DNA of 64,000 nucleotides from Lewinella sp. IMCC34191 (GCF_003390935.1 NZ_QNQZ01000015.1:1-64000), one strand, 5' to 3'; shown: positions 27,106 through 36,651, counted from the stretch's first letter. Notes: generated by a model from the sequence alone, not told the origin. Numbers and translations: made by a program.

Positions 27106-27639
27106 CTACCCGGCAAACCGCCTCCGGTCAAGGAGGTGCCAAGGGCCCCCGTCGTAGCGGTAAAAAGATAATCCCCTTGCTTCAATCGTGCACGGCTCGA
27201 AGCGCGGTTGGAGGTGGGCCAGCGTTCGTTTGGCCTCGCCGGGATCTACTTTGTTCTGGACGGTAATATGCGGTCGGTTCCAGGGGCGGTCATCCTGGGC
27301 GGTCAGAACCGGTGCAAACTGCTCGCGCAACTTCGCTCGAATACGGCTAAGTTCTTCGCATTCAAGGGAATAGGCTACTCCGCCGCCAAGTAGGAACGGA
27401 GCCTTTACGTGCATGGTCAGGGGTGGCCGGCCGGAGTATTGATCGTGGCAATCAGCTATAAACTCTTGACGCACAGCAGATGGTATATGATGGAAGAGCG
27501 TCACGTGCGCGCTTAAATAATTGCGCTCCTTGGGAAATAACGCGGCCCGCAGCCGGTTAAATAGATCAAGATCCTCGGGTTTGATCCAAGCCGTTACGAT
27601 CATTGGTCGATTTGCCGGTGGTGGAAGTTTGTTTGGCAT
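27106..27639 (-). CDS. 2H phosphoesterase, 2'-5' RNA ligase-like
   Basis: The product has 177 residues and two HxT/HxV motifs, HVTLFH and HITVQN. These are the paired catalytic histidines of the 2H phosphoesterase superfamily (LigT/ThpR-like). Such enzymes cleave or join 2'-5' or cyclic phosphodiesters in RNA. The ATG at 27639 is chosen; an ATG at 27603 (MIVTAWIKPEDL) fits the domain start equally well. It is divergent from the TPR/SPOR gene. Confidence 0.75.
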   Translation of the reverse strand: MPNKLPPPANRPMIVTAWIKPEDLDLFNRLRAALFPKERNYLSAHVTLFHHIPSAVRQEFIADCHDQYSGRPPLTMHVKAPFLLGGGVAYSLECEELSRIRAKLREQFAPVLTAQDDRPWNRPHITVQNKVDPGEAKRTLAHLQPRFEPCTIEARGLSFYRYDGGPWHLLDRRRFAG

Positions 27640-27686
27640 GTTAGGGTTACTGGTACCAAATGTTTTTGGTTTAGTGATCAGCATTA

Positions 27687-27704
27687 TACCTGCGCTCGCC
27701 GCCC
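27687..27704 (+). promoter_or_regulatory. Dispersed motif copy C, one base shorter
   Basis: TACCTGCGCTCGCCGCCC lacks one C of the 19-base motif. It points at the TPR/SPOR gene and its first base is 70 bp before that ATG, close to the 75 bp seen for ppk2. Confidence 0.45.
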
Positions 27705-27756
27705 AAACTTTCTGGTGGGAACCCGCGGATTTGATATAGACGCTTACCTTAGTCTT

Positions 27757-29988
27757 ATGAACAAACTAACTCATGCGCTGCTCTGCGTAGCAGCGATTGT
27801 TCTGAGCTGGCCAATTGGTGCGCAGTTCCGCAGCGACATGCAGGCCGCGGAAAAAGAAATGGAGCTGCGCGCTTACCACACCGCCATCAAAAGCTTCAAG
27901 CGGGCGCTTGCGCAGCGGCCTGACGACTACGATGCCCTGGCGCAGATTGCCGAGGCCTACCGGATGGTCAATGAGTTGGACACGGCCCGGATCTACTACA
28001 GCCAGGCCATGAAAGACCGTAAGGTGCAACCGGAAACCCTGCTCGGGTATGCCCACACCCTGCGGGGGCTGGGCATGTACGAGGGCGCCCAGCTGCTGTA
28101 TCAGGCCTACGCGCGGGAAGAAGATCCCACCGTGGGCAACCACTTCATCACCAGCGCCACCTTCGCGCAGCGTCAGCGGGAGGAGAACGCCGGCTTTGTA
28201 GCGAAGCAACTCACCATCAATACCGAAACCCCCGAATTTGGTGCCAGCATCCCCCAGGAGGGAAAGCTGCTCTTTAATAGCGGTCGCACCCACCCTGACT
28301 TTGCCGGCGTGGTGATCAATCGTCCCTACGTGGCGGAGGTTATGTCCGACGGGGCACTCGGCGAGCCCACGATGCTCACTTTCGGGTACGTCCCGACCGA
28401 CGGCAGCCAGATCGGTCCGGTACACTACAGTCCTAACGGACGGCGGGTCGTGTTTACCCGTAACAACTTTACGCCGGGAACCCGGCAAATTCCGGAGGCC
28501 GGCCCCACGCTGAGCCTCCTGATCGCCGACGTAAACGAAGACGGTATGTGGAGCAACGTACGTCCCCTTCCCTTCAACGGCAGTGATTACAGCACCGGTT
28601 ACGGGACGTTCGGCCGCGATGGCCAGACCATCTATTTCGCCAGCGACCGGCCCGGCGGCTACGGCGGCTACGACATCTATCGCGCCCGGCTGGAGGGGAA
28701 TGATTGGCAGCCCATCCCCGAAAACCTGGGGCCGGTAGTCAACAGCCGGGGCCATGAAATTACCCCCTACGCGGATGGCCACAGCTTGTTCTTCTCCAGT
28801 AACTGGCACCACGGCCTGGGTGGCTACGATGCCTTTCGGGCGCAGTTGGCGGCCGGCAAGCCCATCACGCTGTATCACCTGGGATCGGCGATCAACAGTA
28901 GCCGGGACGACCTCGGTTTCGTATTCGACCGGAATTCCCGCACCGGCTACGTCACCTCCAACCGCAACGGATTCACCGGCGGCCTGGAAGATATCTACTA
29001 CATCATGCCGGAGGAGCAGGTCACCGACCTGACCTCACGGGCGGAGGAGGGAACCGATCTGTCGTCTACCGGACCGGCCGCGCCCACCCAGGCGGGTGTC
29101 CTGCCCGTCAAGCCACCGACGCTGTCCACGATGCGGGGCTACCTCAACGATGTGACGACCGAAGCACCCGTCATCGATGCCGACGTAATGGTGATCAAAA
29201 AAAGCACCGGACAGGAGGCTTCGACCTGGAGCGATAGCTACGGCGCCTACTATGCCTCGGTGGAACCCTTTACCGATTACGAGGTCACCGTAGAGGCACC
29301 GGGTTATGAGACCATGGTGTTTGACGTTGTCACCGAGGGCAGCGAGCAGACGGAGATCTTTGGCACGACCGGCCTGTCCCCCCAGTCGGCTGACTCGCCC
29401 GTCGTTGCTTCGGAAGCTCCCGAGGAAAGGGGCAATTTCGGGGTACAGATTGCCAGCCTTTTGGTGGAGCCCACTATCGCCGAGTTTGAAAACGTCGCCA
29501 TGCTTGGAAATCTACAGGTCGAACGGGATGGCAATCGGCGCCGGGTACGCATAGGCTACTTTGCGTCTCGCCGGCAGGCGGAGCAGGTAGCCCAGGAGGC
29601 CAGACGGAAAGGGTACTCGGGCAGTTTCGTGGTGGAATTCGTTCCGGGCAGTACCGAGCCGACACCCACCGCGGCAAGCCAGCCCGTTGCGGTAACTACA
29701 CCCGCACCCGCGCCGGCCGAGCGCACGGCCACGAAGGCCCCGGAGGAAGGGCTGAGCGAGTACCGCGTACAGCTGGGTGCCTTCAGCCGGCCGCAGAATT
29801 TTAACCGGGAAAAAGCCTGGGAGCTGGGGATTCTCGGTTCGGAGAGCCGCGGCCAGCTTACCGTATTTTACATCGACAAAATCAGCACCCTCCAGCAGGC
29901 GGAATACGTACGCGAACAAGCGACGGCCCTCGGCTTTGTAGGGCCGTACATCCTGGAACGTACCGCTTCGGGATACACCAAGCGATAG
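27757..29988 (+). CDS. PorE-like TPR-PD40-CRD protein with SPOR ends
   Basis: The product has 743 residues. Signal peptide to about residue 22 (IGAQ); TPR repeats at 25-130; a WD40-like PD40 propeller at about 150-410 (for example YFASDRPGGYGGYDIYRA); a carboxypeptidase-regulatory-like domain at 450-530; two SPOR-like peptidoglycan-binding segments near 565-635 and 670-743. This order is that of PorE of the type IX secretion apparatus, except that PorE ends in an OmpA-like domain where this one ends in SPOR repeats. It is probably anchored to peptidoglycan in the periplasm. A T9SS role is not shown. The ATG at 27757 starts the signal peptide. Confidence 0.8.
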   Translation: MNKLTHALLCVAAIVLSWPIGAQFRSDMQAAEKEMELRAYHTAIKSFKRALAQRPDDYDALAQIAEAYRMVNELDTARIYYSQAMKDRKVQPETLLGYAHTLRGLGMYEGAQLLYQAYAREEDPTVGNHFITSATFAQRQREENAGFVAKQLTINTETPEFGASIPQEGKLLFNSGRTHPDFAGVVINRPYVAEVMSDGALGEPTMLTFGYVPTDGSQIGPVHYSPNGRRVVFTRNNFTPGTRQIPEAGPTLSLLIADVNEDGMWSNVRPLPFNGSDYSTGYGTFGRDGQTIYFASDRPGGYGGYDIYRARLEGNDWQPIPENLGPVVNSRGHEITPYADGHSLFFSSNWHHGLGGYDAFRAQLAAGKPITLYHLGSAINSSRDDLGFVFDRNSRTGYVTSNRNGFTGGLEDIYYIMPEEQVTDLTSRAEEGTDLSSTGPAAPTQAGVLPVKPPTLSTMRGYLNDVTTEAPVIDADVMVIKKSTGQEASTWSDSYGAYYASVEPFTDYEVTVEAPGYETMVFDVVTEGSEQTEIFGTTGLSPQSADSPVVASEAPEERGNFGVQIASLLVEPTIAEFENVAMLGNLQVERDGNRRRVRIGYFASRRQAEQVAQEARRKGYSGSFVVEFVPGSTEPTPTAASQPVAVTTPAPAPAERTATKAPEEGLSEYRVQLGAFSRPQNFNREKAWELGILGSESRGQLTVFYIDKISTLQQAEYVREQATALGFVGPYILERTASGYTKR

Positions 29989-29991
29989 ATC

Positions 29992-30876
29992 ATGCGTACC
30001 ATCTTCTTTCTTCTCCTGCTGTGTGGTTCGCTCACCGGGCAGGATACCATCCTGCCCGTATACACCGGCCCGGTACCGTGTCTGACCGACCGACCGACCA
30101 CCGACAGGGTGGATTCACTGATCGGCCGGGTAGTGACGAATGTTGGCATTCCCCAGCTACATTATTACGCGCCGGTGCCCCGGGCCAGCACGGCCAAAGC
30201 GGTCATGATCGTTCCCGGCGGTGGCTATGCCGTCGAAGCATGGGACCACGAGGGAGTGGATATCGCCCGAACGCTCAGTGCGCGCGGCTACCACGCTTTT
30301 GTCCTAAGCCATCGGCTGCCGATGCATCTGGAGGGGGATTGTAAGTCCGAGGCCGCACTGGCCGATGCCCAGGAAGGTATGCGGCGTGTCCGTACCCTGG
30401 CCGACTCGCTGGGGTATGCCTCCGATAAAGTCGGCATCATGGGTTTTTCCGCCGGTGGTCACCTCAGCGGTTCGGCTTCGGTACATAGCGAGGAAGTTGA
30501 CGGCGTATCCAGCCGGCCGGATTTCGCGGTACTGGTTTACCCGGTGACGCTTATGAATCGCGAGCGGGAAGGGCACGGGGGAAGTCAGTACAACCTGCTG
30601 GGACCGGAACCCGACGACGAGGCATTGGCCTACTACAATCTGCCGGAAAACGTGGATAGTCTCACGCCGCCGACGCTGCTTATTCACGCTTCGGATGATA
30701 CAGGCGTCCCGCCGCAGAACTCCCTTGCTTACTACCGTGCCCTGATCGATGCCGGCGTTGCCGCCGATATGCGTTTTTACGCTACCGGTGGTCACGGTTT
30801 CGGCTCGGCCCGCGAACGCCCCGGCCCGGTATCCGGTTGGTTAGAGGAAGTAACCACTTGGCTCGCCAACCAGTAG
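29992..30876 (+). CDS. Secreted alpha/beta-hydrolase
   Basis: The product has 294 residues, with a signal peptide to about residue 17. It shows the VPGGGYAVEAWDHEG oxyanion block, the nucleophile elbow GFSAGGH, Asp in IHASDDTGVP and His in GGHGFG. It belongs to the BD-FAE/acetyl-esterase-like group and is a paralogue of the gene at 5930. It starts three bases after the TPR/SPOR gene stop, so co-transcription is very likely. Confidence 0.85.
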   Translation: MRTIFFLLLLCGSLTGQDTILPVYTGPVPCLTDRPTTDRVDSLIGRVVTNVGIPQLHYYAPVPRASTAKAVMIVPGGGYAVEAWDHEGVDIARTLSARGYHAFVLSHRLPMHLEGDCKSEAALADAQEGMRRVRTLADSLGYASDKVGIMGFSAGGHLSGSASVHSEEVDGVSSRPDFAVLVYPVTLMNREREGHGGSQYNLLGPEPDDEALAYYNLPENVDSLTPPTLLIHASDDTGVPPQNSLAYYRALIDAGVAADMRFYATGGHGFGSARERPGPVSGWLEEVTTWLANQ

Positions 30877-30877
30877 C

Positions 30878-31855
30878 ATGATCGAACTCCCCCCCCTTTA
30901 CCAGGTACCCAACCAGGCCGACCTGCTGGTCACCCACGAGGCCATCCATCCTTTTGTACACCGTACGCCCATCCTCACCAATGCCAGCATTGACGAGAAG
31001 GCCGGGGCATCCCTGTTTTTCAAGTGCGAAAATTTTCAGCGCATTGGGGCCTTCAAGATGCGGGGGGCGGCATCTGCGGCGCTCCGCCTGAGCCCGCAGC
31101 TGCGCGAGCGGGGTCTGGCCACCCACAGTAGCGGTAACCACGCCCAGGCGGTGGCCCGGGTGGCCCAACAGCTCGGCGTGCCGGCCTATATCGTGATGCC
31201 CCACGATGCCCCACGTGTAAAGGTGGCTGCCGTGAAGGGCTACGGTGCGGAGATTACCTTCTGTAATAACACGCCGGCTGAACGGCAGTCTGCCCTCGAT
31301 AAGGTCGTGGCCCGTACCGGAGCGGCCTTTATTCACCCCTTTGACGATTATGGCGTCATCGCGGGGCAGGCAACCTGTGCCATGGAACTCATCGAGGACA
31401 CCGACGTGGTGCTCGACACCATCATTGCCCCGGTGGGCGGTGGCGGCTTGCTGTCGGGGACGGCGCTCGCCGGCCGCTACTTCAGCCGCCGGGCCGTGGT
31501 GGTGGCCGCCGAGCCCGCCGCGGTGGACGATGCCGCCCGCAGTATCCTGAGCGGTCGGATCGAAAGCAACGAGGTGAATCTGACCGTGGCCGACGGACTT
31601 CGAACGAATCTGGGGGAACGGACCTTCGACATCATTCACCGCTACGTGAAGGAAATCTATCTGGTCGAGGAGGCGGAGATCATTGCCGCCATGCGCCTGA
31701 TCTGGGAGCGGATGAAGATCATCGTGGAACCCAGTTGCGCCGTACCCCTGGCCGCGATCCTGAAACACCCCGAACGCTTCCGTAAGCAGAAGATCGGGGT
31801 GATCCTCACGGGCGGGAACGTCGACGTCGATCGGCTACCCTTCGGTGACGATTAG
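30878..31855 (+). CDS. Threonine dehydratase/serine racemase-like PLP enzyme
   Basis: The product has 325 residues of fold-type II. The PLP lysine lies in IGAFKMRGA, the phosphate loop is VGGGGLLSG, and SSGNHAQAVA is the Asn-containing block. It deaminates threonine/serine to the oxoacid or racemises serine. There is no C-terminal ACT domain, which favours a catabolic threonine dehydratase or serine racemase over biosynthetic IlvA. It begins one base after the preceding stop. Confidence 0.85.
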   Translation: MIELPPLYQVPNQADLLVTHEAIHPFVHRTPILTNASIDEKAGASLFFKCENFQRIGAFKMRGAASAALRLSPQLRERGLATHSSGNHAQAVARVAQQLGVPAYIVMPHDAPRVKVAAVKGYGAEITFCNNTPAERQSALDKVVARTGAAFIHPFDDYGVIAGQATCAMELIEDTDVVLDTIIAPVGGGGLLSGTALAGRYFSRRAVVVAAEPAAVDDAARSILSGRIESNEVNLTVADGLRTNLGERTFDIIHRYVKEIYLVEEAEIIAAMRLIWERMKIIVEPSCAVPLAAILKHPERFRKQKIGVILTGGNVDVDRLPFGDD

Positions 31856-31899
31856 GCAACCGCCCGCCGGGCCGGATTGTATACCCTGAAAAATCTCCG

Positions 31900-32421
31900 A
31901 TGGCCTCCGCACACAAAAATCTCAGTTCGTACGACGAATCCAGCCTGCCCGACGCCGCCCCCATGCGCTTCGGCATCGTGGTGGCCGACTGGAACGCCGA
32001 CATCACCCACGCCCTCTACGCGGGTTGTTTCGAAACCCTGCAGAAGCACGGGGCCACCGAAGACAAGATTCATACCGTACAGGTTCCCGGTACCTTCGAA
32101 CTGCCCGCCGCCGCCCGGATGCTGGCAGGGCGCGAAAAGCTCGATGCCGTTATCTGCCTCGGCTGCGTCATTAAGGGAGAGACCAAGCACGACGAGTACA
32201 TCAACAATGCCGTCAGCCAGGGGCTGGTCAACCTGAGCATCGCTACGGGACAGCCCTTCATCTTTGGGGTGCTCACGCCCAATTCCCAGGAGCAGGCGCT
32301 GGACCGCGCCGGCGGCAAGCACGGCAACAAGGGTGTGGAAGCCGCGGTCACCGCCATCCGGATGGCCGAGCTGTACCGAAGCAGCAAGGAGGGTAAAAAA
32401 TCAATCGGCTTCGGCCGTTAA
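31900..32421 (+). CDS. ribH: 6,7-dimethyl-8-ribityllumazine synthase
   Basis: The product has 173 residues. It performs the penultimate step of riboflavin synthesis, condensing a ribityl-aminouracil with dihydroxybutanone phosphate. The family blocks VPGTFELP, CLGCVIKGETKHDEYI (active His) and FGVLTPNSQEQALDRAGG are all present. Its stop codon shares TTAA (32418-32421) with the convergent xseA. It ends the forward operon-like run that begins at 27757. Confidence 0.95.
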   Translation: MASAHKNLSSYDESSLPDAAPMRFGIVVADWNADITHALYAGCFETLQKHGATEDKIHTVQVPGTFELPAAARMLAGREKLDAVICLGCVIKGETKHDEYINNAVSQGLVNLSIATGQPFIFGVLTPNSQEQALDRAGGKHGNKGVEAAVTAIRMAELYRSSKEGKKSIGFGR

Positions 32422-33644
32422 CCTTTTTGCAGGCGCGCCTTGCCTTTACGCAGGCGAATTTCCACCTCGCCGGGGTGTATTGCCGCGGCATCGGTAATAA
32501 GTTTGCCGTCCTGAACCACCATGGCGTACCCCCGCGCCAGCGTCGTTTCGGGGCGCAGGGCCGTCAATAACTTCTCTGCGTGGTCCAGTTGCACGGCCGC
32601 CGTGCGCAGTCCGGCTTCGCGCAGGCTACGTAGCTTTTCTTCCATGGCGGCGGTGCGCAGGTAGGCAGTTTGTAGGCTGTAGCGGGCTTTTCGGTCAACC
32701 TCGTTCATTGCCAGGGTCAGCTTTTCCCCTTCGGAGTGGATAATCCGCTCCGCACGGTTGTGTATGGCGCGACCGAGCTGAAGGGCCTGCATTTCGGCGC
32801 GCAGCATCTGATCGATCAGATAAGCGGCCACGGCGGTCGGCGTCTTTAGGCTGCGGTGGACGATCCGGTCCAAAACGGTATCGTCGATTTCGTGCCCGAT
32901 GCCCGCCAGTACCGGTAAGGGGGCGTCCGCTACTGCCCGGCAGAGTAGCTCGTCGTCGAAGGCGGCCAGGTCCGTCTTGCCACCCCCTCCCCGCACGATG
33001 ATGATGGCATCGTACTCCGACCGCCTTCGCTTAATTTGGCGAAGGCGGGTAATGACCTCTTCTGCGGTTGCCGCGCCCTGCATCGCGGCCGGGTACAGCT
33101 CCTGCCGGAAGACGTAGCCGTAAGGATTCTCCGATACCTGCCGTTGAAAATCGGCCAGACCGGCGGCGGTCTCCGAACTGATGATGGCCAGTCGCTGCAG
33201 CACGGGGGGTAAGGCAAGCGCGGCATTCCGGTCCAGCAGTCCATCCGCGCTTAACGCCGTCAGCGTAGCTTGACGACGTTGCTCCAGGGCCCCCAGTGTA
33301 TGTTCCGGATCCAGATCTTCTACCACCAGCTTCAGGCCGTAGCGTTCGTGAAAGCTGGCGGTTACCCGGAGTCGGACCGACATACCCTCCTGCAATACGC
33401 CGCGAACCAATTTCCTGGTGTGTACCTTTTCGATTTTCTTCCGCGTGCCGGACCAGATCACCGCGTCCATTTGCGCGACCACCGTATCGTTCTCCTCCGA
33501 CTTCTCCACCAACGTCAGCCAGGTATGGCCCCGCGATTCGCTGACCTGGGCCAGTTCCGCGGATATCCATATCGGCTCCGGCAGATTAAGGGCGAATACG
33601 CGGCGGATGAAGGTCGTGAGTCCCGAAAGGGTGATCGTTTCCAT
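32418..33644 (-). CDS. xseA: Exonuclease VII large subunit
   Basis: The product has 408 residues, with an N-terminal OB-fold (residues 5-100) and the Exonuc_VII_L catalytic domain. In the latter the conserved GGGGKTDLAAFDDELL and PVLAGIGHEIDDTVLDRIVH blocks are clear. It degrades single-stranded DNA from both ends with XseB. The length is slightly below the usual 440-450. No xseB follows; the next gene is convergent. The ATG at 33644 (METITLSGL) is preferred over the start at 33653. Confidence 0.93.
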   Translation of the reverse strand: METITLSGLTTFIRRVFALNLPEPIWISAELAQVSESRGHTWLTLVEKSEENDTVVAQMDAVIWSGTRKKIEKVHTRKLVRGVLQEGMSVRLRVTASFHERYGLKLVVEDLDPEHTLGALEQRRQATLTALSADGLLDRNAALALPPVLQRLAIISSETAAGLADFQRQVSENPYGYVFRQELYPAAMQGAATAEEVITRLRQIKRRRSEYDAIIIVRGGGGKTDLAAFDDELLCRAVADAPLPVLAGIGHEIDDTVLDRIVHRSLKTPTAVAAYLIDQMLRAEMQALQLGRAIHNRAERIIHSEGEKLTLAMNEVDRKARYSLQTAYLRTAAMEEKLRSLREAGLRTAAVQLDHAEKLLTALRPETTLARGYAMVVQDGKLITDAAAIHPGEVEIRLRKGKARLQKG

Positions 33645-33718
33645 GGCACGCAAGTTAATCCACCGAGTCGATGCGCTCGATTTACGGACATAACGTTACA
33701 TCGGAAAGATAACCCACC

Positions 33719-34654
33719 TTGCCCAAGCTTATTGGCACCCCGTTTATCCGGCTATATTGCTTTGGCCTGGCCTCGCTATTGCCCTTTTGTGTCTTAGTCG
33801 GTCAACAGCAGACGACGGCACCGCTGAAGTGGGCAACGGAATCCGATTCCAGCGAACGGGTGATCGACACGACCGGCACCACCACCGTCTTCATCACATC
33901 GGACGGTTACTACGTGGAGCGTACCCATCACCCTGAAACCGGCCGTATAATCGCCTACACCCGCTATCGCGATAAGCGGCGGCACCGGAAAACCGGTCCG
34001 GCAGTGACTTTCTATAACAATGGGAAGGTGCATACCAGGGCGAATTACGTGAACAACGTGCTTTCGGGGCCCTACATCATGTACTACGCGAGCGGACAAA
34101 AAATGGGGGCGGGTTTCTTCTTCGAGGGTAAACTGAAGGGAAAGTGGAAGTGGTACGCCCCAAGCGGTATGCATATCAGTAAGGATGATTTTCATCCGTC
34201 CCGGGCAAGGGCATACATGCTCACCTACGCGGAGTTGTCCGCCGCGAAAAGCGTTAAGCTCTATCAATTAGAAGGCTCCCCGCCCACTGAAGAAGAAAAA
34301 GCGATACATGCCGACAGCCTCTGGCAAACCCCCATGTATCCCGGCTGTCAGTACATGCTCGACGATCTGAGTATGCGACAGTGTGCCATGAACCGTATGG
34401 CGCTGTACCTGGCCTATCATTCTCCCTATACGCTGAAATTTCAAAAATTTAACGTGGAGAACAGCGTATTGGTCACCTTCGTAATCCAACGCGATGGCTC
34501 TTTGGGGGAGCTGGAGGTCCTACGGGGCAGTCCACGCGAAAGCGAAGAAGTGCTGCGCTTGTTCCGGTCCATGCCTGCCTGGATACCGGGCGAATATGAC
34601 GGCAAATTCTGCCCGACCCGGGCGGTGCTACCCGTGAGTATTGACGTGGATTGA
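33719..34654 (+). CDS. MORN-repeat protein with TonB C-terminal domain
   Basis: The product has 311 residues. The only possible start is TTG at 33719, because the in-frame TAA at 33710-33712 precedes it and a signal-like hydrophobic stretch (residues 9-28) follows at once. Residues 85-150 hold MORN_2-type repeats (FYNNGKVHTRANYVNN, YYASGQKMGAGFFFEG). The last 85 residues match a TonB C-terminal domain with VTFVIQRDGSLGELEVLRG. This combination is frequent in Bacteroidota. It may couple to an outer-membrane partner or act as a periplasmic binding module. Confidence 0.75.
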   Translation: MPKLIGTPFIRLYCFGLASLLPFCVLVGQQQTTAPLKWATESDSSERVIDTTGTTTVFITSDGYYVERTHHPETGRIIAYTRYRDKRRHRKTGPAVTFYNNGKVHTRANYVNNVLSGPYIMYYASGQKMGAGFFFEGKLKGKWKWYAPSGMHISKDDFHPSRARAYMLTYAELSAAKSVKLYQLEGSPPTEEEKAIHADSLWQTPMYPGCQYMLDDLSMRQCAMNRMALYLAYHSPYTLKFQKFNVENSVLVTFVIQRDGSLGELEVLRGSPRESEEVLRLFRSMPAWIPGEYDGKFCPTRAVLPVSIDVD

Positions 34655-34659
34655 GCGAG

Positions 34660-35721
34660 TTAGTTGTTTCTGGCCTCAGCGATCACCCGATTCACGTATT
34701 CGAGCTTCGCCCGCACGGAGTCGTTGATCACGAATGGATACAGGTCCGGTCGCCCCATGCCGCGGTTCAGGCTGTTGATGGCAAAGGTCAGCGGTACGCA
34801 GGCCTTTAGAATCTTTTCCATATCCCGTTGCTGGTAGGGGTTGAAATCGGCTTCTACCCGCATAATCACGTCAGGAGTAGTGGGTGGATTGACGGTCATG
34901 CCAAAGGCGTAAGCGGTTTCCAGCATATCCATCAGGTGCAGGTAGTGCGCCCAGGTTTCCGCCCAGTCTTCCCAGGGGTGCATCGTAGCGTACTCACTGA
35001 TGTAGTTCCTCTCCCAACCATTCGGCGCACCGTCCTTATAGTGTTGTTCCAGGGCTTCCCCGTAATCCGCACGCTCGTCCCCGAACAGCCGTCGAAATTC
35101 CTCAAGTACCTGTGGCTTGGGTGCTACCAGGTGGTCCCAGTAGTAATGACCTACCTCGTGGCGGAAATGGCCGATAAGGGTGCGGTACTTTTCGTGCATT
35201 TGGATGCGCGTCGCTTCCCTATTCACGGAGTCGGCTTCGTTCACGTTCAGGGTAATAAGCCCCTCATCGTGTCCGGTCATGACGGGTTCGTCCGCATCTT
35301 CGGTCGCCAGAAAGTCGAAGGCCAGCCCGCGGTTGGGGTGAGTCATCTTGTCGCGTACCGGCAATCCGAGTCGGTACAGGGCGTAGACCAGCCGATGCTT
35401 GGCCTGTTCCAACTCCTGCCACTCGCGCAGCTTCTCCGGGTCGCTCAGGTTGGGGACGGTGCGGTTGAGGTCGCAAGCGTCACACAATCCGGTGGGGTCC
35501 GAGCTGGGTATCATCCAGTTACAGGCCTCGTGCTGGTGATTGTTGCAGTACTTGATGGGCGACTGTCCGCCAGTCGAAAGATTCCATTCGGTCTGCCCCG
35601 GGGTAAGGGCCAGCATCCGATCGTCCTCACTGGAGTAGCCAAGCCAGTTACCGCAGTTGTTGCAGACTACGTTTTCGAAGTAAACGGGGTAGTGGCAGTG
35701 GCCACAGTGGTAAATTTTCAT
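34660..35721 (-). CDS. Zinc-ribbon putative metallopeptidase
   Basis: The product has 353 residues. The N-terminus has two zinc-ribbon pairs (CGHC and CNNC), further cysteines lie near residues 60-85 (CNNHQHEACNW, CDAC), and a metalloprotease-like HEVGHYYWD is near residue 190. This is the family of putative zinc-binding metallopeptidases (DUF2248-type), of unknown physiological substrate. The start at 35760 adds 13 hydrophobic residues, but the ATG at 35721 begins MKIYHCGHC as in the family. It is divergent from rlmF. Confidence 0.8.
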   Translation of the reverse strand: MKIYHCGHCHYPVYFENVVCNNCGNWLGYSSEDDRMLALTPGQTEWNLSTGGQSPIKYCNNHQHEACNWMIPSSDPTGLCDACDLNRTVPNLSDPEKLREWQELEQAKHRLVYALYRLGLPVRDKMTHPNRGLAFDFLATEDADEPVMTGHDEGLITLNVNEADSVNREATRIQMHEKYRTLIGHFRHEVGHYYWDHLVAPKPQVLEEFRRLFGDERADYGEALEQHYKDGAPNGWERNYISEYATMHPWEDWAETWAHYLHLMDMLETAYAFGMTVNPPTTPDVIMRVEADFNPYQQRDMEKILKACVPLTFAINSLNRGMGRPDLYPFVINDSVRAKLEYVNRVIAEARNN

Positions 35722-35798
35722 AGCGCTTGTAAGTAGTGCAAGAACAGCTATGGCTGCCACGTGTTCCGATCACCTCACCCCCCTTACAAGAAATTTAG

Positions 35799-36641
35799 GT
35801 GCATCCCAGAAACCGCTACCGCGACAAACACAATTTTCAGGAACTCCTTCACTTGGAGCCCGGTTTGGCGGAATTCACCATCACCACGCCGGCGGGAAAG
35901 ACCTCCCTGGACTTCACCGAGCGCAAAGCCCTTTTATTGCTCAACCGAACGCTGCTACGGCGTGACTACCGGCTTCGCCACTGGGATGTACCGGAGGGGC
36001 ACCTGGTGCCACCTCTGCCGGGGCGACTCGACTATATCCACGCGTTGGCCGACCTGACCGACAATCCGGAAACGGTACTCGATATCGGCACGGGAGCGAG
36101 CCTGATCTATCCGGTGCTGGGAGTGATGGAATACGGTTGGCACTTCGTCGGTACGGATATCAGCGAGCGGGCGGTGAAGGTAGCCAGTGCTATTGCCCGA
36201 ATGAATGAGCCGTTGAAGAAATACATCGTCGTACGTCGCCAATCCGATCCGGGAAGTATTTTCCGGGGGGTAGTACGGGAAGGGGAGCGGTACGGGGCAA
36301 CGATGTGCAACCCGCCCTTCTACGAGAGCCGGGGGGATGCCGAAGCGGCCGGGCGGAAAAAGTGGACGAAACTCGGACGCCAAAATAGCGGACTTTCCTT
36401 CGGGGGCTCGGACAGTGAACTCTGGACCCCGGGAGGTGAGCGGCGATTTTTACGGGACATGATCCGGGAAAGCCCGGCTTTCGGTTCACAAATCGAGTGG
36501 TTCACCACGCTGGTGTCCAAGCGAGGGTACCTCGACGCAGCGCAATCGGAACTGGAAAGGGTAGGCGCGGGGGAAGTGCGCATCATCCCAATGGAACAAG
36601 GGAACAAAAAGAGTAGGGTACTAGCCTGGCGTTTTGGTTAG
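35799..36641 (+). CDS. rlmF: 23S rRNA m6A1618 methyltransferase
   Basis: The product has 280 residues. The family start HPRNRYRDKHNF, the SAM-binding VLDIGTGAS and the catalytic NPPFYE of N6-adenine methyltransferases are all present, as is SELWTPGGE near the C-terminus. It methylates A1618 of 23S rRNA. The start is GTG at 35799, immediately before the conserved start motif. It converges with the YggS gene, with 10 bases between stops. Confidence 0.93.
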   Translation: MHPRNRYRDKHNFQELLHLEPGLAEFTITTPAGKTSLDFTERKALLLLNRTLLRRDYRLRHWDVPEGHLVPPLPGRLDYIHALADLTDNPETVLDIGTGASLIYPVLGVMEYGWHFVGTDISERAVKVASAIARMNEPLKKYIVVRRQSDPGSIFRGVVREGERYGATMCNPPFYESRGDAEAAGRKKWTKLGRQNSGLSFGGSDSELWTPGGERRFLRDMIRESPAFGSQIEWFTTLVSKRGYLDAAQSELERVGAGEVRIIPMEQGNKKSRVLAWRFG

Positions 36642-36651
36642 ACGGCCCCGG

